Below are positions 44,440 through 53,569 of a DNA stretch of 64,000 nucleotides, piece after piece (within the stretch, counting starts at the first letter, position 1; each line of letters opens with the position of its first letter). Both the position numbers and the translations under genes were made by a program. The notes beneath the pieces are model-generated. The model ran no database searches. It had not been told where the DNA came from and saw nothing but the letters and a program-made list of their open reading frames with translations. Origin of the DNA: OLB7 sp966250335 (GTDB lineage: Bacteria; Bacteroidota; Ignavibacteria; OLB7); assembly GCA_966250335.1 (NCBI GenBank), contig CBINGZ010000002.1, positions 162,376 through 226,375 on the forward strand, written 5' to 3'.

Positions 44440-44629
44440 TGCGATCCGATTGGTGAGGGTTGTTCCGTTTTGCGGCAGATGCCGTCCCCCTTCAGAACAG
44501 CGGGAACGCTCCGGGAGTTCATGAAGGAGGGTTACGGAGGATCGGATCGGAGGGCGCCGCAACCTGGGGGCCCCTGTTCCGTAGGGTCCGGGGGTCGAGC
44601 AACATGAACATCAAATCGGACGAACGTAC

Positions 44630-44920
44630 ATGAGCAACAAGGCATTCATCGAGGAGATCGAGATCAGCGGTGACGCGCTGCTGGGGAAGATCAAGTCTCT
44701 GGTTCACGAAGGGAATATTCGACGGATCATCATCAAGAACGAGAACAACGAGCCGGTGATCGAGATCCCGCTCACGCTCGGTATCGTCGGCGCGGCGATC
44801 CTGCCGGCGTTCGCCGCCATCGGCGCGCTTGCGGCGCTCGCGGCCAAGTGGAAGATCGCGGTCGTCAAGGAAGGTGAGCCCGTGGAAACAGCGACGGAGA
44901 CGACGGTGGACATATCGTAA
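44630..44920 (+). CDS. DUF4342 small membrane-associated protein
   Basis: 96 aa. DUF4342 pattern: FIEEIEISGDALLGKIKSLVHEGNIRRIIIKNENNEPVIEIPL, then a hydrophobic stretch (TLGIVGAAILPAFAAIGALAALAAKWKIAVV). The family is often found in Gram-positive and FCB genomes; its function is unknown. It probably associates with the membrane. Monocistronic, ended by a terminator. Confidence 0.88.
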   Translation: MSNKAFIEEIEISGDALLGKIKSLVHEGNIRRIIIKNENNEPVIEIPLTLGIVGAAILPAFAAIGALAALAAKWKIAVVKEGEPVETATETTVDIS

Positions 44921-44945
44921 CGAAGGATCGCGATCCTTCAGAGAC

Positions 44946-45020
44946 GACGAAGCTCCGGAGAAGCGTACGATTCCTCATGAAGAGAGGAACGGACGACTCC
45001 TCCGGAGCTTCGTCTTTTAT
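44946..45020 (+). terminator. Terminator of the DUF4342 gene
   Basis: A 14-bp perfect stem, GACGAAGCTCCGGA (44946-44959) with TCCGGAGCTTCGTC (45001-45014), followed by TTTTATT. The 41-nt loop holds an inner hairpin (TTCCTC/GAGGAA). On the minus strand it may also serve the convergent 45051-49436 gene. Confidence 0.8.
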
Positions 45021-45050
45021 TCATGTCATAACACGAGCATTATGAGCGCC

Positions 45051-48000
45051 TCAGCGTTCTACCCGGATGGCCTGCACGCTCCGCCGTGTCTCCGTTTCCA
45101 GCACGATGAAGTATACGCCGGCCGGCAGATCGGAGGCGTCGAACTCCACGGCATACGAACCGGGGGAGGCGTTCCCCTCCGCGAGCGTCCGGACCGTTCC
45201 TCCAAGGGCGTCGGTCAGGAGCAGAAGGGTTCGGCCGTTCTCGATCAGATCATATTCTATCGTACCGGGTCCGCCGATCGGGTTCGGTCGGCTTCCCTTC
45301 AGCAGCGCCGTTCCCTCGCGTGAGAAGAGGCGGGGATCGCCGTCGCGGCAGACCCCTTCAAGAAGGAACCGGCCGGGGATCTCGAGGAGCATGGCGTTTC
45401 CACCGACCATCGCCGATTTCTCGAACGTCAGCGCCGTCGTCGTATCGCGACCGAGCGCGGCACGGAACGGCAGAAGCATCTCGATCGTATCGGCTCCCGC
45501 GGCGGGCCTGAAGGTAAGCGGGACCAGACGTTCACCCCCTTCAACGACACCGATCGGAGTCGGAGCTACCGGCAGCAGCAGCGAGGCGTCGAAGCGGAGC
45601 ACGGCCGTCACTTCGGTCACCCCCGCCTTCATGAGCAGGGGGAGGTTCCGGAGAATAATCGGGATACGAACAATCTCTCCCGGCGCCGCGCTCACCTCCG
45701 GAGCCGTGAGGGTCGCGGCGGCGGGGTCTCCCTCACGGCGTCCTCTCAGCCGCAGTTCCACGGTCCGGCCGCATCCGGGGTCGGCGAGGAGATGGAGCGT
45801 GTCGGGACGTTCCCCCGCCTCCGCACCGGCAAATCGTATCGTGACCATGGAGGATTCCCCCGGACCGGTCACAGAAGGAACGACAGCGTCGATCACGAAC
45901 GGGCCTATCGTGATCGGCACGTTCCAGGTCAGGGGAACGGTGCCGGTGTTGGTCAGGGTCAGCGTCTCGGTCGGCTCCTCGCCCGGAACCACCGTGCCGA
46001 AATCTATATCGGAACGAGAGATTGCCATCCCGGTCGTCCCGGCGGCCCCGGTCAGCGGTATCTCGGTGCGGCCTTCGGCGGCGTTCATCGCGTTCGAGGT
46101 CAGGACCAGCCTCGTGCTCTTCGGTCCGAAGGTCGTCGATCGCATCCGGACCACGATCACGCCGGTATCCCCCGAATAGATCGTGACGGGGAACTGAGAT
46201 CCGGGGAAGGAGAATTCGGCGGAGTCGGCGCCGCTGAACGAGCCCTCGGTGATCACAAGCTTGCTGAGCCCCGGATTGGCTGCACGAATCATCGTATCAC
46301 GATAATCCTGACAGAGCATGACGATCTCCGGCGCGCCGATCGCCGCGATCTCCGGACGCACCCCCTCGCCGAAGAGCTCGGCGACGGCGGGCGAGCCCTC
46401 ACCCGCGAACTCGAACGCGATGCTCCCGCTGGTCCGTCCGGCGGCGACCGGAGAGAAGCGGAGCGACATGAGGTGCGTCCCCTTCGCCGGTATCGTGAAG
46501 GAACCGCCGCCGGTCGTTATCTCGAACTGAGAGATATCGGGTCCTCTCATCGCCGTGCCGGTGATCGTCAGCGGAGTCGTTCCGGGATTGCTGAGAAGAA
46601 GAACGTTCAGAGTGTCGCGCGAGGAACCGACCGGAACGATCCCGAAATCGACAAGCTTCGCGAGCACGGCGATCCTGGGGGTCGTCGCCGTGCCGAAGAT
46701 CCGGGAGCGGAGCGTATCCCCCGGCACGAAGACCTCGATCGTCGCGCTGAACGATCCGGGCGCGGTCGGCTGGAATCTGAATTTGACGGGAGCCCCTTTC
46801 CCCGGCACGACCGGCTCCGGTACCGCTCCGGGAGAGACGGAGAAGCTTCCGCTCCCTCCTGTGATCCTGATCGAGTCGACGGCGAGCGGCCATGTGCCGT
46901 TGTTGGAGAGGAAGTCGACCACCACCGAATCACGCCCGTTCCCGAAGGGGACCGTCCCCATGTCGACGTCGACCGTCGCCCCCTGCGGTTTCACGATCGA
47001 CCAGACCGCATCGGAGGTGTCGGGCCTGCGGACGGAGACGTTCGGGTCGAGAATAACGGCGGCAACCAGGCGGTCGAGCGTGTACCCTCCGATCAGAACC
47101 CGTGAGCTTCCGGGCTGATGCTGGAGGAACCGGATCAGACCGGGCTGCATCGCAGTATATCGCTTCACCTCGGCTCCGGTCGTCATATCGTACTCGGTCA
47201 CGGGCGTCTTCTCCCCGCCGACCAGAAGCTTCCCGCCGGTGGCGTCGAATGAGACCGCGTTGATCCGATCGAAGTCGCGGTTGACGATCTCGTACATCTG
47301 ACCGCCGTTCGACGCCCGCCAGACATGGACCCGCTCGACGTGCGACGAGGCGATCATCGATCCGTCACGGGAATATCGCAGATCGAACATATACTTCCCC
47401 TTCGGGACGAGCGTATGAACGATCGATCCGGCGGCCAGATCCCAGACGAGCACGGTCGCCTCGAACGTGGCGCTGTTCTGATATCCCGCCGCGAGATATT
47501 TCCCGTCAGGACTGAACGCGAGTTTCACGACGGCTCCCAGCAGCGGATCGGCCTTGAGCTCGGAGGCCGTCGTGTAGTCGGCCGCATTGAAGATCCTGAC
47601 ATGCGGGCCGCCGACGGCGATGAGCGAACCGTCCGGACTGTACTCGGCCGCGGTGACGACGCCAGTGAAGAGGGGATCGTAGATCTCCTTCAGCAGCTCA
47701 CCGGAGTAGGCGTCCCATACCCGCACCCGTCCCACGTCGTCTCCGCTCAGAATCTTCTCACCATCCGGACTGAAGCTGCAGGTGTTCGCCGTCACGTTGC
47801 CGGCGGGGATCGTCAGCAGCTCGCGGGCGGTTTCCGACGCCCACACCTTGATCTTCCCGTTGGCCTCCGCTCCCACGACCCGCGCCCCCTCCGGACTGAA
47901 CCGCCCCGCCACAAGCTCCTCGTTGTTGGCGAACGTTCTCGACAGGATCAGCAGATCCTCCCCCCCGGCCGAGGGATCACCGTACTGCGCGGCCCGCGCC

Positions 48001-49436
48001 AGGCAGAGGCTGCTTGGAGTCGGAGGGACACGCCACGGATAGGAGAGACCGACGGCGCTGTCGGCGATCCGGTTCCATGTGAGGCCGTTGTCGATGCTGT
48101 ATTCCAGGCGGACCGGTTCATCCGGCAGCACGCCGCCCCAGGTTATCGTCGTATCGCTTCCGGCGAGAAAGGCCTCTCCTCCGTTCGGGGTCACGATGCG
48201 GACCGTGGGAGGGAGCTTTTCTCCCGGCGCGATATTCCCGCTGACGATCACGAATCGGGTCTCCCGATCGCATGCGTTCCAGGAGACCGTGTACTCGCCG
48301 ATCGCGTAGTTGTCGTCGGTGGGAAGGAACCGGACGACCACCCTCTGGCTATCCCCTGCTGGAACGGTGAAGGGGGGGAGGGGGGAGACGACGGTGAAGC
48401 GCGGATCGGAGACGCTGATTCCCTGGACCTCCAGATCGCCGCTGACCGCGCGGACGAAAAATGACGTATCGCGAGGTGTTCCCGGAACGACATCCCTCAT
48501 AATGTTCCCGCGCGGAGAGATCGCACCGCGTACCCTGGTGGTCGCAGGCAGAGTAAACTGGAACGAAGCCGACAGACCTTTCGAGGGAATCGACAGTTCC
48601 ACCATCCTCGATGTATCACATTCGAGCGAGCTCTCCCACTCGATACGGCAGATCCGCGGAGTGACGCCGGCCAGGACCATGATCTGGCGGTAGACATCGC
48701 GCGCTTCCTCTTCCGTGGTGACCGAGCCGAAGCTCTCGCCGCCCGTTTGATGGGCGATATTGTCGAGAAGCTCCGTGGTCGGCATACCGAGGGTGACGGT
48801 ATAGATCGTGATATTATATTTTAACGCCTCCGCAATGATCCTCTCCGTCTGCGGCATGAAGTTCGGCTGTCCATCCGAAAGGAAGATGAGCACGCGACGG
48901 TAGCGCCCCTCGCGCGCAACCAGGATGCCCCCCGCCACCGGATCGATGAACGCCGCGTTGTAGTTGGTGCCCCCCGAAGTGGTGAGCGTCGAGAGCGAGG
49001 CAAGGAGGGCCGGACGATCTGAGGTGAAATCCCTGTTGATCAGGTTGTTGTCGCTGAAGCTGGCGATCGCGCACTCGGAGAGCGGAGGCAATGCCTCTAT
49101 CCAGGCCTCGGCCGCCGATCGCGCATAGCCCAGATTCGTACCGCTCATCGATCCCGATACGTCGATCATCAGCACTGAGGAGATTCCCTCCTCCTCCCCT
49201 TTATCTTCACACATGATCCCCCTGATCGGGCGCACGACCCCGTTCTCCGTGAGACGGAGATCGCCGACGGTAAGGCCGTTCAACGGTTCACCGCCTGTCG
49301 CCCCGGCGGCGCTGAACGTGGCGGAGAGGGTCGGGAAGGCGGAACGGTCGATTTCCGAGATCGCAAGCCACTGCGCGTTCAGGCCCGCGGGAAGAAGGAG
49401 CAGAAGGAAGAGGAGAACGAATCGCAATACGTACAT
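45051..49436 (-). CDS. Giant secreted VWA-WD40-HYDIN protein with type IX sorting domain
   Basis: 1461 aa from ATG 49436 (MYVLRFVLLFLLLLLPAGLNAQ, signal peptide). Order: VWA domain with MIDAS DVSGS (92-96) and FLSDGQPNFMP; an Ig/HYDIN-like spacer; a fibronectin-like domain (VRIVTPNGGEAFLAGSDTTITW); a WD40 propeller (~500-800, blades such as FSPDGEKILSGDDVGRVRVWD); several HYDIN/choice-of-anchor-D domains (~840-1215, 'VDFGIVPVGSSRD', 'IDFGTVVPGEEP'); a cohesin-like domain (~1230-1370, VSAAPGEIVRIPIILRNLP); and a sorting domain (GSRPNPIGGPGTIEYDL ... LPAGVYFIVL). Such size and domains suggest a cell-surface adhesion or signalling scaffold. It appears complete and uninterrupted. Confidence 0.92.
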   Translation of the reverse strand: MYVLRFVLLFLLLLLPAGLNAQWLAISEIDRSAFPTLSATFSAAGATGGEPLNGLTVGDLRLTENGVVRPIRGIMCEDKGEEEGISSVLMIDVSGSMSGTNLGYARSAAEAWIEALPPLSECAIASFSDNNLINRDFTSDRPALLASLSTLTTSGGTNYNAAFIDPVAGGILVAREGRYRRVLIFLSDGQPNFMPQTERIIAEALKYNITIYTVTLGMPTTELLDNIAHQTGGESFGSVTTEEEARDVYRQIMVLAGVTPRICRIEWESSLECDTSRMVELSIPSKGLSASFQFTLPATTRVRGAISPRGNIMRDVVPGTPRDTSFFVRAVSGDLEVQGISVSDPRFTVVSPLPPFTVPAGDSQRVVVRFLPTDDNYAIGEYTVSWNACDRETRFVIVSGNIAPGEKLPPTVRIVTPNGGEAFLAGSDTTITWGGVLPDEPVRLEYSIDNGLTWNRIADSAVGLSYPWRVPPTPSSLCLARAAQYGDPSAGGEDLLILSRTFANNEELVAGRFSPEGARVVGAEANGKIKVWASETARELLTIPAGNVTANTCSFSPDGEKILSGDDVGRVRVWDAYSGELLKEIYDPLFTGVVTAAEYSPDGSLIAVGGPHVRIFNAADYTTASELKADPLLGAVVKLAFSPDGKYLAAGYQNSATFEATVLVWDLAAGSIVHTLVPKGKYMFDLRYSRDGSMIASSHVERVHVWRASNGGQMYEIVNRDFDRINAVSFDATGGKLLVGGEKTPVTEYDMTTGAEVKRYTAMQPGLIRFLQHQPGSSRVLIGGYTLDRLVAAVILDPNVSVRRPDTSDAVWSIVKPQGATVDVDMGTVPFGNGRDSVVVDFLSNNGTWPLAVDSIRITGGSGSFSVSPGAVPEPVVPGKGAPVKFRFQPTAPGSFSATIEVFVPGDTLRSRIFGTATTPRIAVLAKLVDFGIVPVGSSRDTLNVLLLSNPGTTPLTITGTAMRGPDISQFEITTGGGSFTIPAKGTHLMSLRFSPVAAGRTSGSIAFEFAGEGSPAVAELFGEGVRPEIAAIGAPEIVMLCQDYRDTMIRAANPGLSKLVITEGSFSGADSAEFSFPGSQFPVTIYSGDTGVIVVRMRSTTFGPKSTRLVLTSNAMNAAEGRTEIPLTGAAGTTGMAISRSDIDFGTVVPGEEPTETLTLTNTGTVPLTWNVPITIGPFVIDAVVPSVTGPGESSMVTIRFAGAEAGERPDTLHLLADPGCGRTVELRLRGRREGDPAAATLTAPEVSAAPGEIVRIPIILRNLPLLMKAGVTEVTAVLRFDASLLLPVAPTPIGVVEGGERLVPLTFRPAAGADTIEMLLPFRAALGRDTTTALTFEKSAMVGGNAMLLEIPGRFLLEGVCRDGDPRLFSREGTALLKGSRPNPIGGPGTIEYDLIENGRTLLLLTDALGGTVRTLAEGNASPGSYAVEFDASDLPAGVYFIVLETETRRSVQAIRVER

Positions 49437-49706
49437 CGTAGTATGAGAACAACATAAGCGGGAAACATATACGGGACCGCGCCGGCGAACCGAACGAAGA
49501 CCTCGCATGGGAACGGCCCTGAATATAGGGGAGGAGAGGGATTCGAAAGGGGGTGAAAATAGCGCCGCTCATACGGCGACGAACCACGGCGGAAGCCGGA
49601 CACTACGGCTCCCCGCGGCTCCGTGCATATCCCGGAACGAGATGAGCGCCATGTCCGGCCGGGAACCGGGGCTCCGTCCGGCACGACGGAGTCCGGCGGT
49701 CCGCCG

Positions 49707-50147
49707 CTACCTGCTGCGATCGAGGATGTAGCGGTAGTACGTCGTGCCATCCGGGCCGAGCCCGGCCAGTGTCATGGCTCCCGATCCGTCATCGAACCGG
49801 TGATAACTGTAGTCCCATCTCTGTACGGTACCGTTCCGTTTCTGCAACTCCAGCACCCCTTCCGTCGCCGTGAACTTCCCGGGACCGCTGGAGATCATCT
49901 CTCCACCGATCCTGAGATCCTGGTCCCAGGTGTCGTCTTCATGCAGATCGAGGTAGCCGGCGATGCAGATGCGCACGTTCGTGCTGTCAGAGGTCTTCAT
50001 ATCGACCATGCTGTATCGCCATCTACCGTACAGCTCCGGCGGTGCGGTCCCCTCCTGTTGCGCCACGGGCGTGTCGGCACACGAAGCCATGCATGCCGTC
50101 GCGCAGCAGATAAGAATGGAACGGAGTGTGGAGTAGCGTGACTTCAT
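49707..50147 (-). CDS. Small lipocalin-like lipoprotein
   Basis: 146 aa. AGGAGG lies 6 nt before the ATG. Lipobox region ATACMASC (Cys23). The mature part is strand-rich (YGRWRYSMVDM, LDLHEDDTWDQDLRIGG, FTATEGVLELQKRNGT, TYYRYIL) and resembles lipocalin-like (DUF4488/lipocalin_4) lipoproteins of Bacteroidota. Ligand unknown. A weak hairpin (CTCCGTC/GACGGAG, 49672-49691) lies downstream. Confidence 0.8.
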   Translation of the reverse strand: MKSRYSTLRSILICCATACMASCADTPVAQQEGTAPPELYGRWRYSMVDMKTSDSTNVRICIAGYLDLHEDDTWDQDLRIGGEMISSGPGKFTATEGVLELQKRNGTVQRWDYSYHRFDDGSGAMTLAGLGPDGTTYYRYILDRSR

Positions 50148-50351
50148 GGCTTACCTCCTGTGATTGAGTGAATGTTGTCTGCTCCCGCGAAACGTCGCGA
50201 GCCACAATCAGACGACACAACGTCCGTGCCAGGGGGCCATCGAAGGGGGGAGAGAGGGAGGAACCCCGCAAATCGGGGCCCTGAAGCGGGGAGCGGCCGT
50301 GAATCGTGACGATCTGTCGCCGCCCGATGCGCGGCCGTCACGAAAACGAAA

Positions 50352-50394
50352 CGTCGCGGCCGCCGTGGAGCATCCTCCGCCGGCGGCCGCGACG
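50352..50394 (-). terminator. Strong terminator of the subtilase gene
   Basis: Perfect 13-bp stem, 50352-50364 with 50382-50394 (CGTCGCGGCCGCC), with an inner GGAG/CTCC hairpin. On the minus strand it continues TTTCGTTTTCG. It lies 20 nt past the stop codon of the 50414-53506 gene. Confidence 0.85.
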
Positions 50395-50413
50395 CGATAG
50401 AAGACTGCTGCGA

Positions 50414-53400
50414 CTATCGCTGAATCGTCATGCGAGCCGTCCGTGAACCGTCCGATGTCGCAACACGACAGAAGTAGGTTCCGTTCGGCAGCCCGCGCGT
50501 ATCGATCGTGACCGACGAGCGGCCCGCTTCCAGCGTTCCGACGTAGGGACGCGCCACGGTCTCTCCCATCGGGTTCACCACGGTCACCTCCACTCCTGAC
50601 GCGAGATCGAGGCCGATCTCCAGACGAACGTCTCCCCGCGTCGGGTTGGGACGAAGCTCCAGCATATTGAGAGAGGAGACGATGGAACCGGACCTGTCGA
50701 CCCCGGTGCTCGCGTTGTCGTTGGTGAAGTCGAGGTAGCCGATCGATGTTCCGATATTCCACATCCGTACGCTGCCGGCGCTGGGGGAGGTGACTCCCGA
50801 GGAGATGACGGCGTTCGACTTGAACGTCGCGATCCCTTCCCACGATCCCCCGTCCGCGAAGCTGTAGACGATGCGACCGTCGTTCCCCATCACATAGAAT
50901 GCGCTCTCGGCGGGATCGACCCCAAGGTGAACGGGGATGAGGGAGATCGTGGAGAAGTCGAAGTGATCCTTCACCCATGTCTCCCCGCCGTCGGTGCTGA
51001 TCGCGACCCTGGGTCGCTCGAGAGCATCCCAGCCGCGATATATCAGGATTCCCGTGCGATCGTCTCGGAACGCGAGATGGGTGATGAAGACGCTCTCCCC
51101 CTCCACTACCGCTCTTCCATCCCACGTCGTCCCTCCATCCGTCGTTCTGTAGACACTGCCGTCCGAGGCGCCGAACCACCCCTTCTCCCCGATCCACGAC
51201 ACGGCGGAGCTGCCGAACCCGGCGAAGGGATCGGCGGCCTCCGGGGCCTGATCGATCTTCGACCATGTTCCGCCGCCGTTCGCGGTAAGGGCCACGCCCC
51301 ATTTCCCGTCATGTGGAAGGCCGAGAGCTATCCCTCGGTTCGCGTCGAAGAAATGGATGCTCTGCACCGATCCGGTGATCGAGGAGAGATCTCTGTTCGT
51401 CCACGACTGCCCGCCGTTGACCGTTCTGAAGATGGTCGGGCCGGAGGCGGTGACGGCGCGCGTCGCGTCGAACGCATAGATCGTGCTGAGAGCCGTCGGG
51501 CTGATGAAGTTGTAGTTGACCGCCCCGTCGACCATACGGATGAACCCGCCGCCGAGTCCCGGAAGTTCACCCACCGCCCAGAGCACCTCCGGCGTCGGAG
51601 AGCTTCCGGCGTACGCGACGACCTCGCCCGGAAGAACCGGGACCACCATCGTGTACTTCTGCGGAACGTCGAAGTGATACGGGACCTGCAGCAGCTCGTA
51701 ATCGGTGTAGTCGCCGCTGGTGATGGTGACGAGGATGTCGACCGACCCCTCGAACCACGTCTTGTTCTCCCGCGCCTGGATCGTCAGGTCGAGTTCGGTT
51801 TCGGCAAGCGAGGCGAGCGTGTCGAGCGTGAACGTCGTGGTCCCGATCGTCGCGCCGGCGTCGAGCGGACGGAGGGTGACGGTGGTTTTGCCGGCGGCCC
51901 CGAGGTAGTTCCGGAGGGAGAGCTTCATCTGCTTCGGATCGGTATCCGAGATGATTCCGTCGGTCGCGTCGATCGAGACATCGACCACGTCGATCCCCGG
52001 CACCGTGTTCGGATCATCCCCTCCACGGTTCATCTGGACCGCCATGTAGGCGTTGACCCGGCCGTAGAAGCGCGGGCGCTGCTGCGGGTCCTCGATCATG
52101 ACGTCCTCCACGGTGCTCCGGATCTGCTGGGCGATCCGCCCCGGCTCCCAGTCGGGATGGAGCGACTTGATCAGCCCCGCGATCCCCGCCACCATCGGCG
52201 AGGCCATCGACGTGCCGCTCCATCCATCGGCCTGATACCCGCCGGTGACGGTGCTGAGGATGTCGACGCCGGGCGCGTAGACATGGGTCGTGACGCCGTA
52301 GTTGGTGAAGTCCGCCGAATGATCCCCCGTCCCCGTGGCGCCGACCGTGAGGACGTTTCTATAGGAGGAAGGATAATGCTTGAAGTTGTCGGTGTTGCTC
52401 GACTCGTTGCCGGAGGCGGCGACCACCAGCGAGCCCATCGCGGTGACCTGATCGATCACATCCTGCTCCGCCTGCGAGAAGCCTCCCCCTCCCCAGCTGC
52501 AGTTGATGATGTCGGCGCCCAGGGTCGCCGCGTAGAGGATTCCCTCATACCCTCTGAACATGTTCCCCTGGACGGCGTCCGATCCCAGCTTCACCGGAAT
52601 CAGCCTGCATCCGTACCCGATCCCGGCGATCCCCTTGCCGTTGTTCACCGCCGCCCCCGCGACGCCGGCCACATGCGTGCCGTGCTGCCGCGAGTCGTTG
52701 GGCCCCAGCGCGGAATCGATCTTCGGGTTGTTGTCCTCACGGTAGACGTTGAAGAGCGTCTCGCCCAGCGATACGTTTCCGACGAAGTCCCAGCCGTGGA
52801 TGTCGTCCACCTTGCCGTTGCCGTCGTCGTCGATATTGTTGGCCGGGATCTCACCGGGGTTCGTCCAGATGTTGGAGGCGAGATCCTCGTGGGTCCAGTC
52901 GATCCCGCTGTCGGTGATCGCAATGGTGACGGAGGTATCCCCCTTCGTGATCTCCCATGCCGCCTCCGCCGCGACCTTGATCATGGCATACTGCGATCCA
53001 TAGCTCGGATCGTCCGGGGAGGCATAGCTCTTGCGGATGAAGAGCGGCTCCGCGTACTCCACATCCGCGCACTCGGAGAGCTTCTCCACGATCTCGGCGA
53101 CCCGCCCTTCCGTCCCGACCGTCACCTCGTACATCCGTCCCAGCCCGAACCTGTCGGCGTGGGCGAGGACGGAGGGAGCGAACTGAGGGAAGGGAGCGCG
53201 GATCCGCTTCACGCCGTACTTCGCCAGCACCCGGTTGATCTCGGGGGAGTGAAATCCCACCGCCCCTTTCCCGAGCGCATGATACTGACGGGTCTTGATG
53301 ATGATCGCGTTCCGGACATGGTTCTCCTCCGTCAGCGACACGCGGGTCAGCGTCCCGAGCCGGGTGAACCCATCCCCACGGGGCGTACCCGGAATCACGC

Positions 53401-53506
53401 GGGCATACCCGTCGAACCGCTTCGGAGCATCCGGGGTCTGCGCCGCCAGGGGCGCAAGCGGAAGAAGCAAAAGAGATGAAACCAGAAATCGCGTAGCGAG
53501 CCTCAT
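50414..53506 (-). CDS. Secreted subtilisin-family serine protease with BNR propeller and type IX sorting domain
   Basis: 1030 aa. Signal peptide (LVSSLLLLPLAPLAAQ). A propeptide of about 140 residues (RMYEVTVGTEGRVAEIVEKLSE) precedes an S8 peptidase with all catalytic residues: Asp199 (ITDSGIDW), His275 (RQHGTHVAG), oxyanion Asn367 (AASGNES) and Ser433 (GTSMASP). A calcium-like site NNIDDDGNGKVDD lies at 223-235. A domain of about 130 residues and a BNR/photosystem-assembly-like propeller follow (TVNGGQSWTN, TANGGGTWSK, TTDGGTTWDG, STDGGETWVK). The end is a type A sorting domain (ELRPNPTRGDVRLEIGL ... LPNGTYFCRV). It probably degrades extracellular protein or processes surface proteins. Confidence 0.96.
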   Translation of the reverse strand: MRLATRFLVSSLLLLPLAPLAAQTPDAPKRFDGYARVIPGTPRGDGFTRLGTLTRVSLTEENHVRNAIIIKTRQYHALGKGAVGFHSPEINRVLAKYGVKRIRAPFPQFAPSVLAHADRFGLGRMYEVTVGTEGRVAEIVEKLSECADVEYAEPLFIRKSYASPDDPSYGSQYAMIKVAAEAAWEITKGDTSVTIAITDSGIDWTHEDLASNIWTNPGEIPANNIDDDGNGKVDDIHGWDFVGNVSLGETLFNVYREDNNPKIDSALGPNDSRQHGTHVAGVAGAAVNNGKGIAGIGYGCRLIPVKLGSDAVQGNMFRGYEGILYAATLGADIINCSWGGGGFSQAEQDVIDQVTAMGSLVVAASGNESSNTDNFKHYPSSYRNVLTVGATGTGDHSADFTNYGVTTHVYAPGVDILSTVTGGYQADGWSGTSMASPMVAGIAGLIKSLHPDWEPGRIAQQIRSTVEDVMIEDPQQRPRFYGRVNAYMAVQMNRGGDDPNTVPGIDVVDVSIDATDGIISDTDPKQMKLSLRNYLGAAGKTTVTLRPLDAGATIGTTTFTLDTLASLAETELDLTIQARENKTWFEGSVDILVTITSGDYTDYELLQVPYHFDVPQKYTMVVPVLPGEVVAYAGSSPTPEVLWAVGELPGLGGGFIRMVDGAVNYNFISPTALSTIYAFDATRAVTASGPTIFRTVNGGQSWTNRDLSSITGSVQSIHFFDANRGIALGLPHDGKWGVALTANGGGTWSKIDQAPEAADPFAGFGSSAVSWIGEKGWFGASDGSVYRTTDGGTTWDGRAVVEGESVFITHLAFRDDRTGILIYRGWDALERPRVAISTDGGETWVKDHFDFSTISLIPVHLGVDPAESAFYVMGNDGRIVYSFADGGSWEGIATFKSNAVISSGVTSPSAGSVRMWNIGTSIGYLDFTNDNASTGVDRSGSIVSSLNMLELRPNPTRGDVRLEIGLDLASGVEVTVVNPMGETVARPYVGTLEAGRSSVTIDTRGLPNGTYFCRVATSDGSRTARMTIQR

Positions 53507-53569
53507 GGGCGGATCTCCTGAGAGAATATCGGATAAGTATACATGTTGGATTGCGGGAACAAGCGTCTT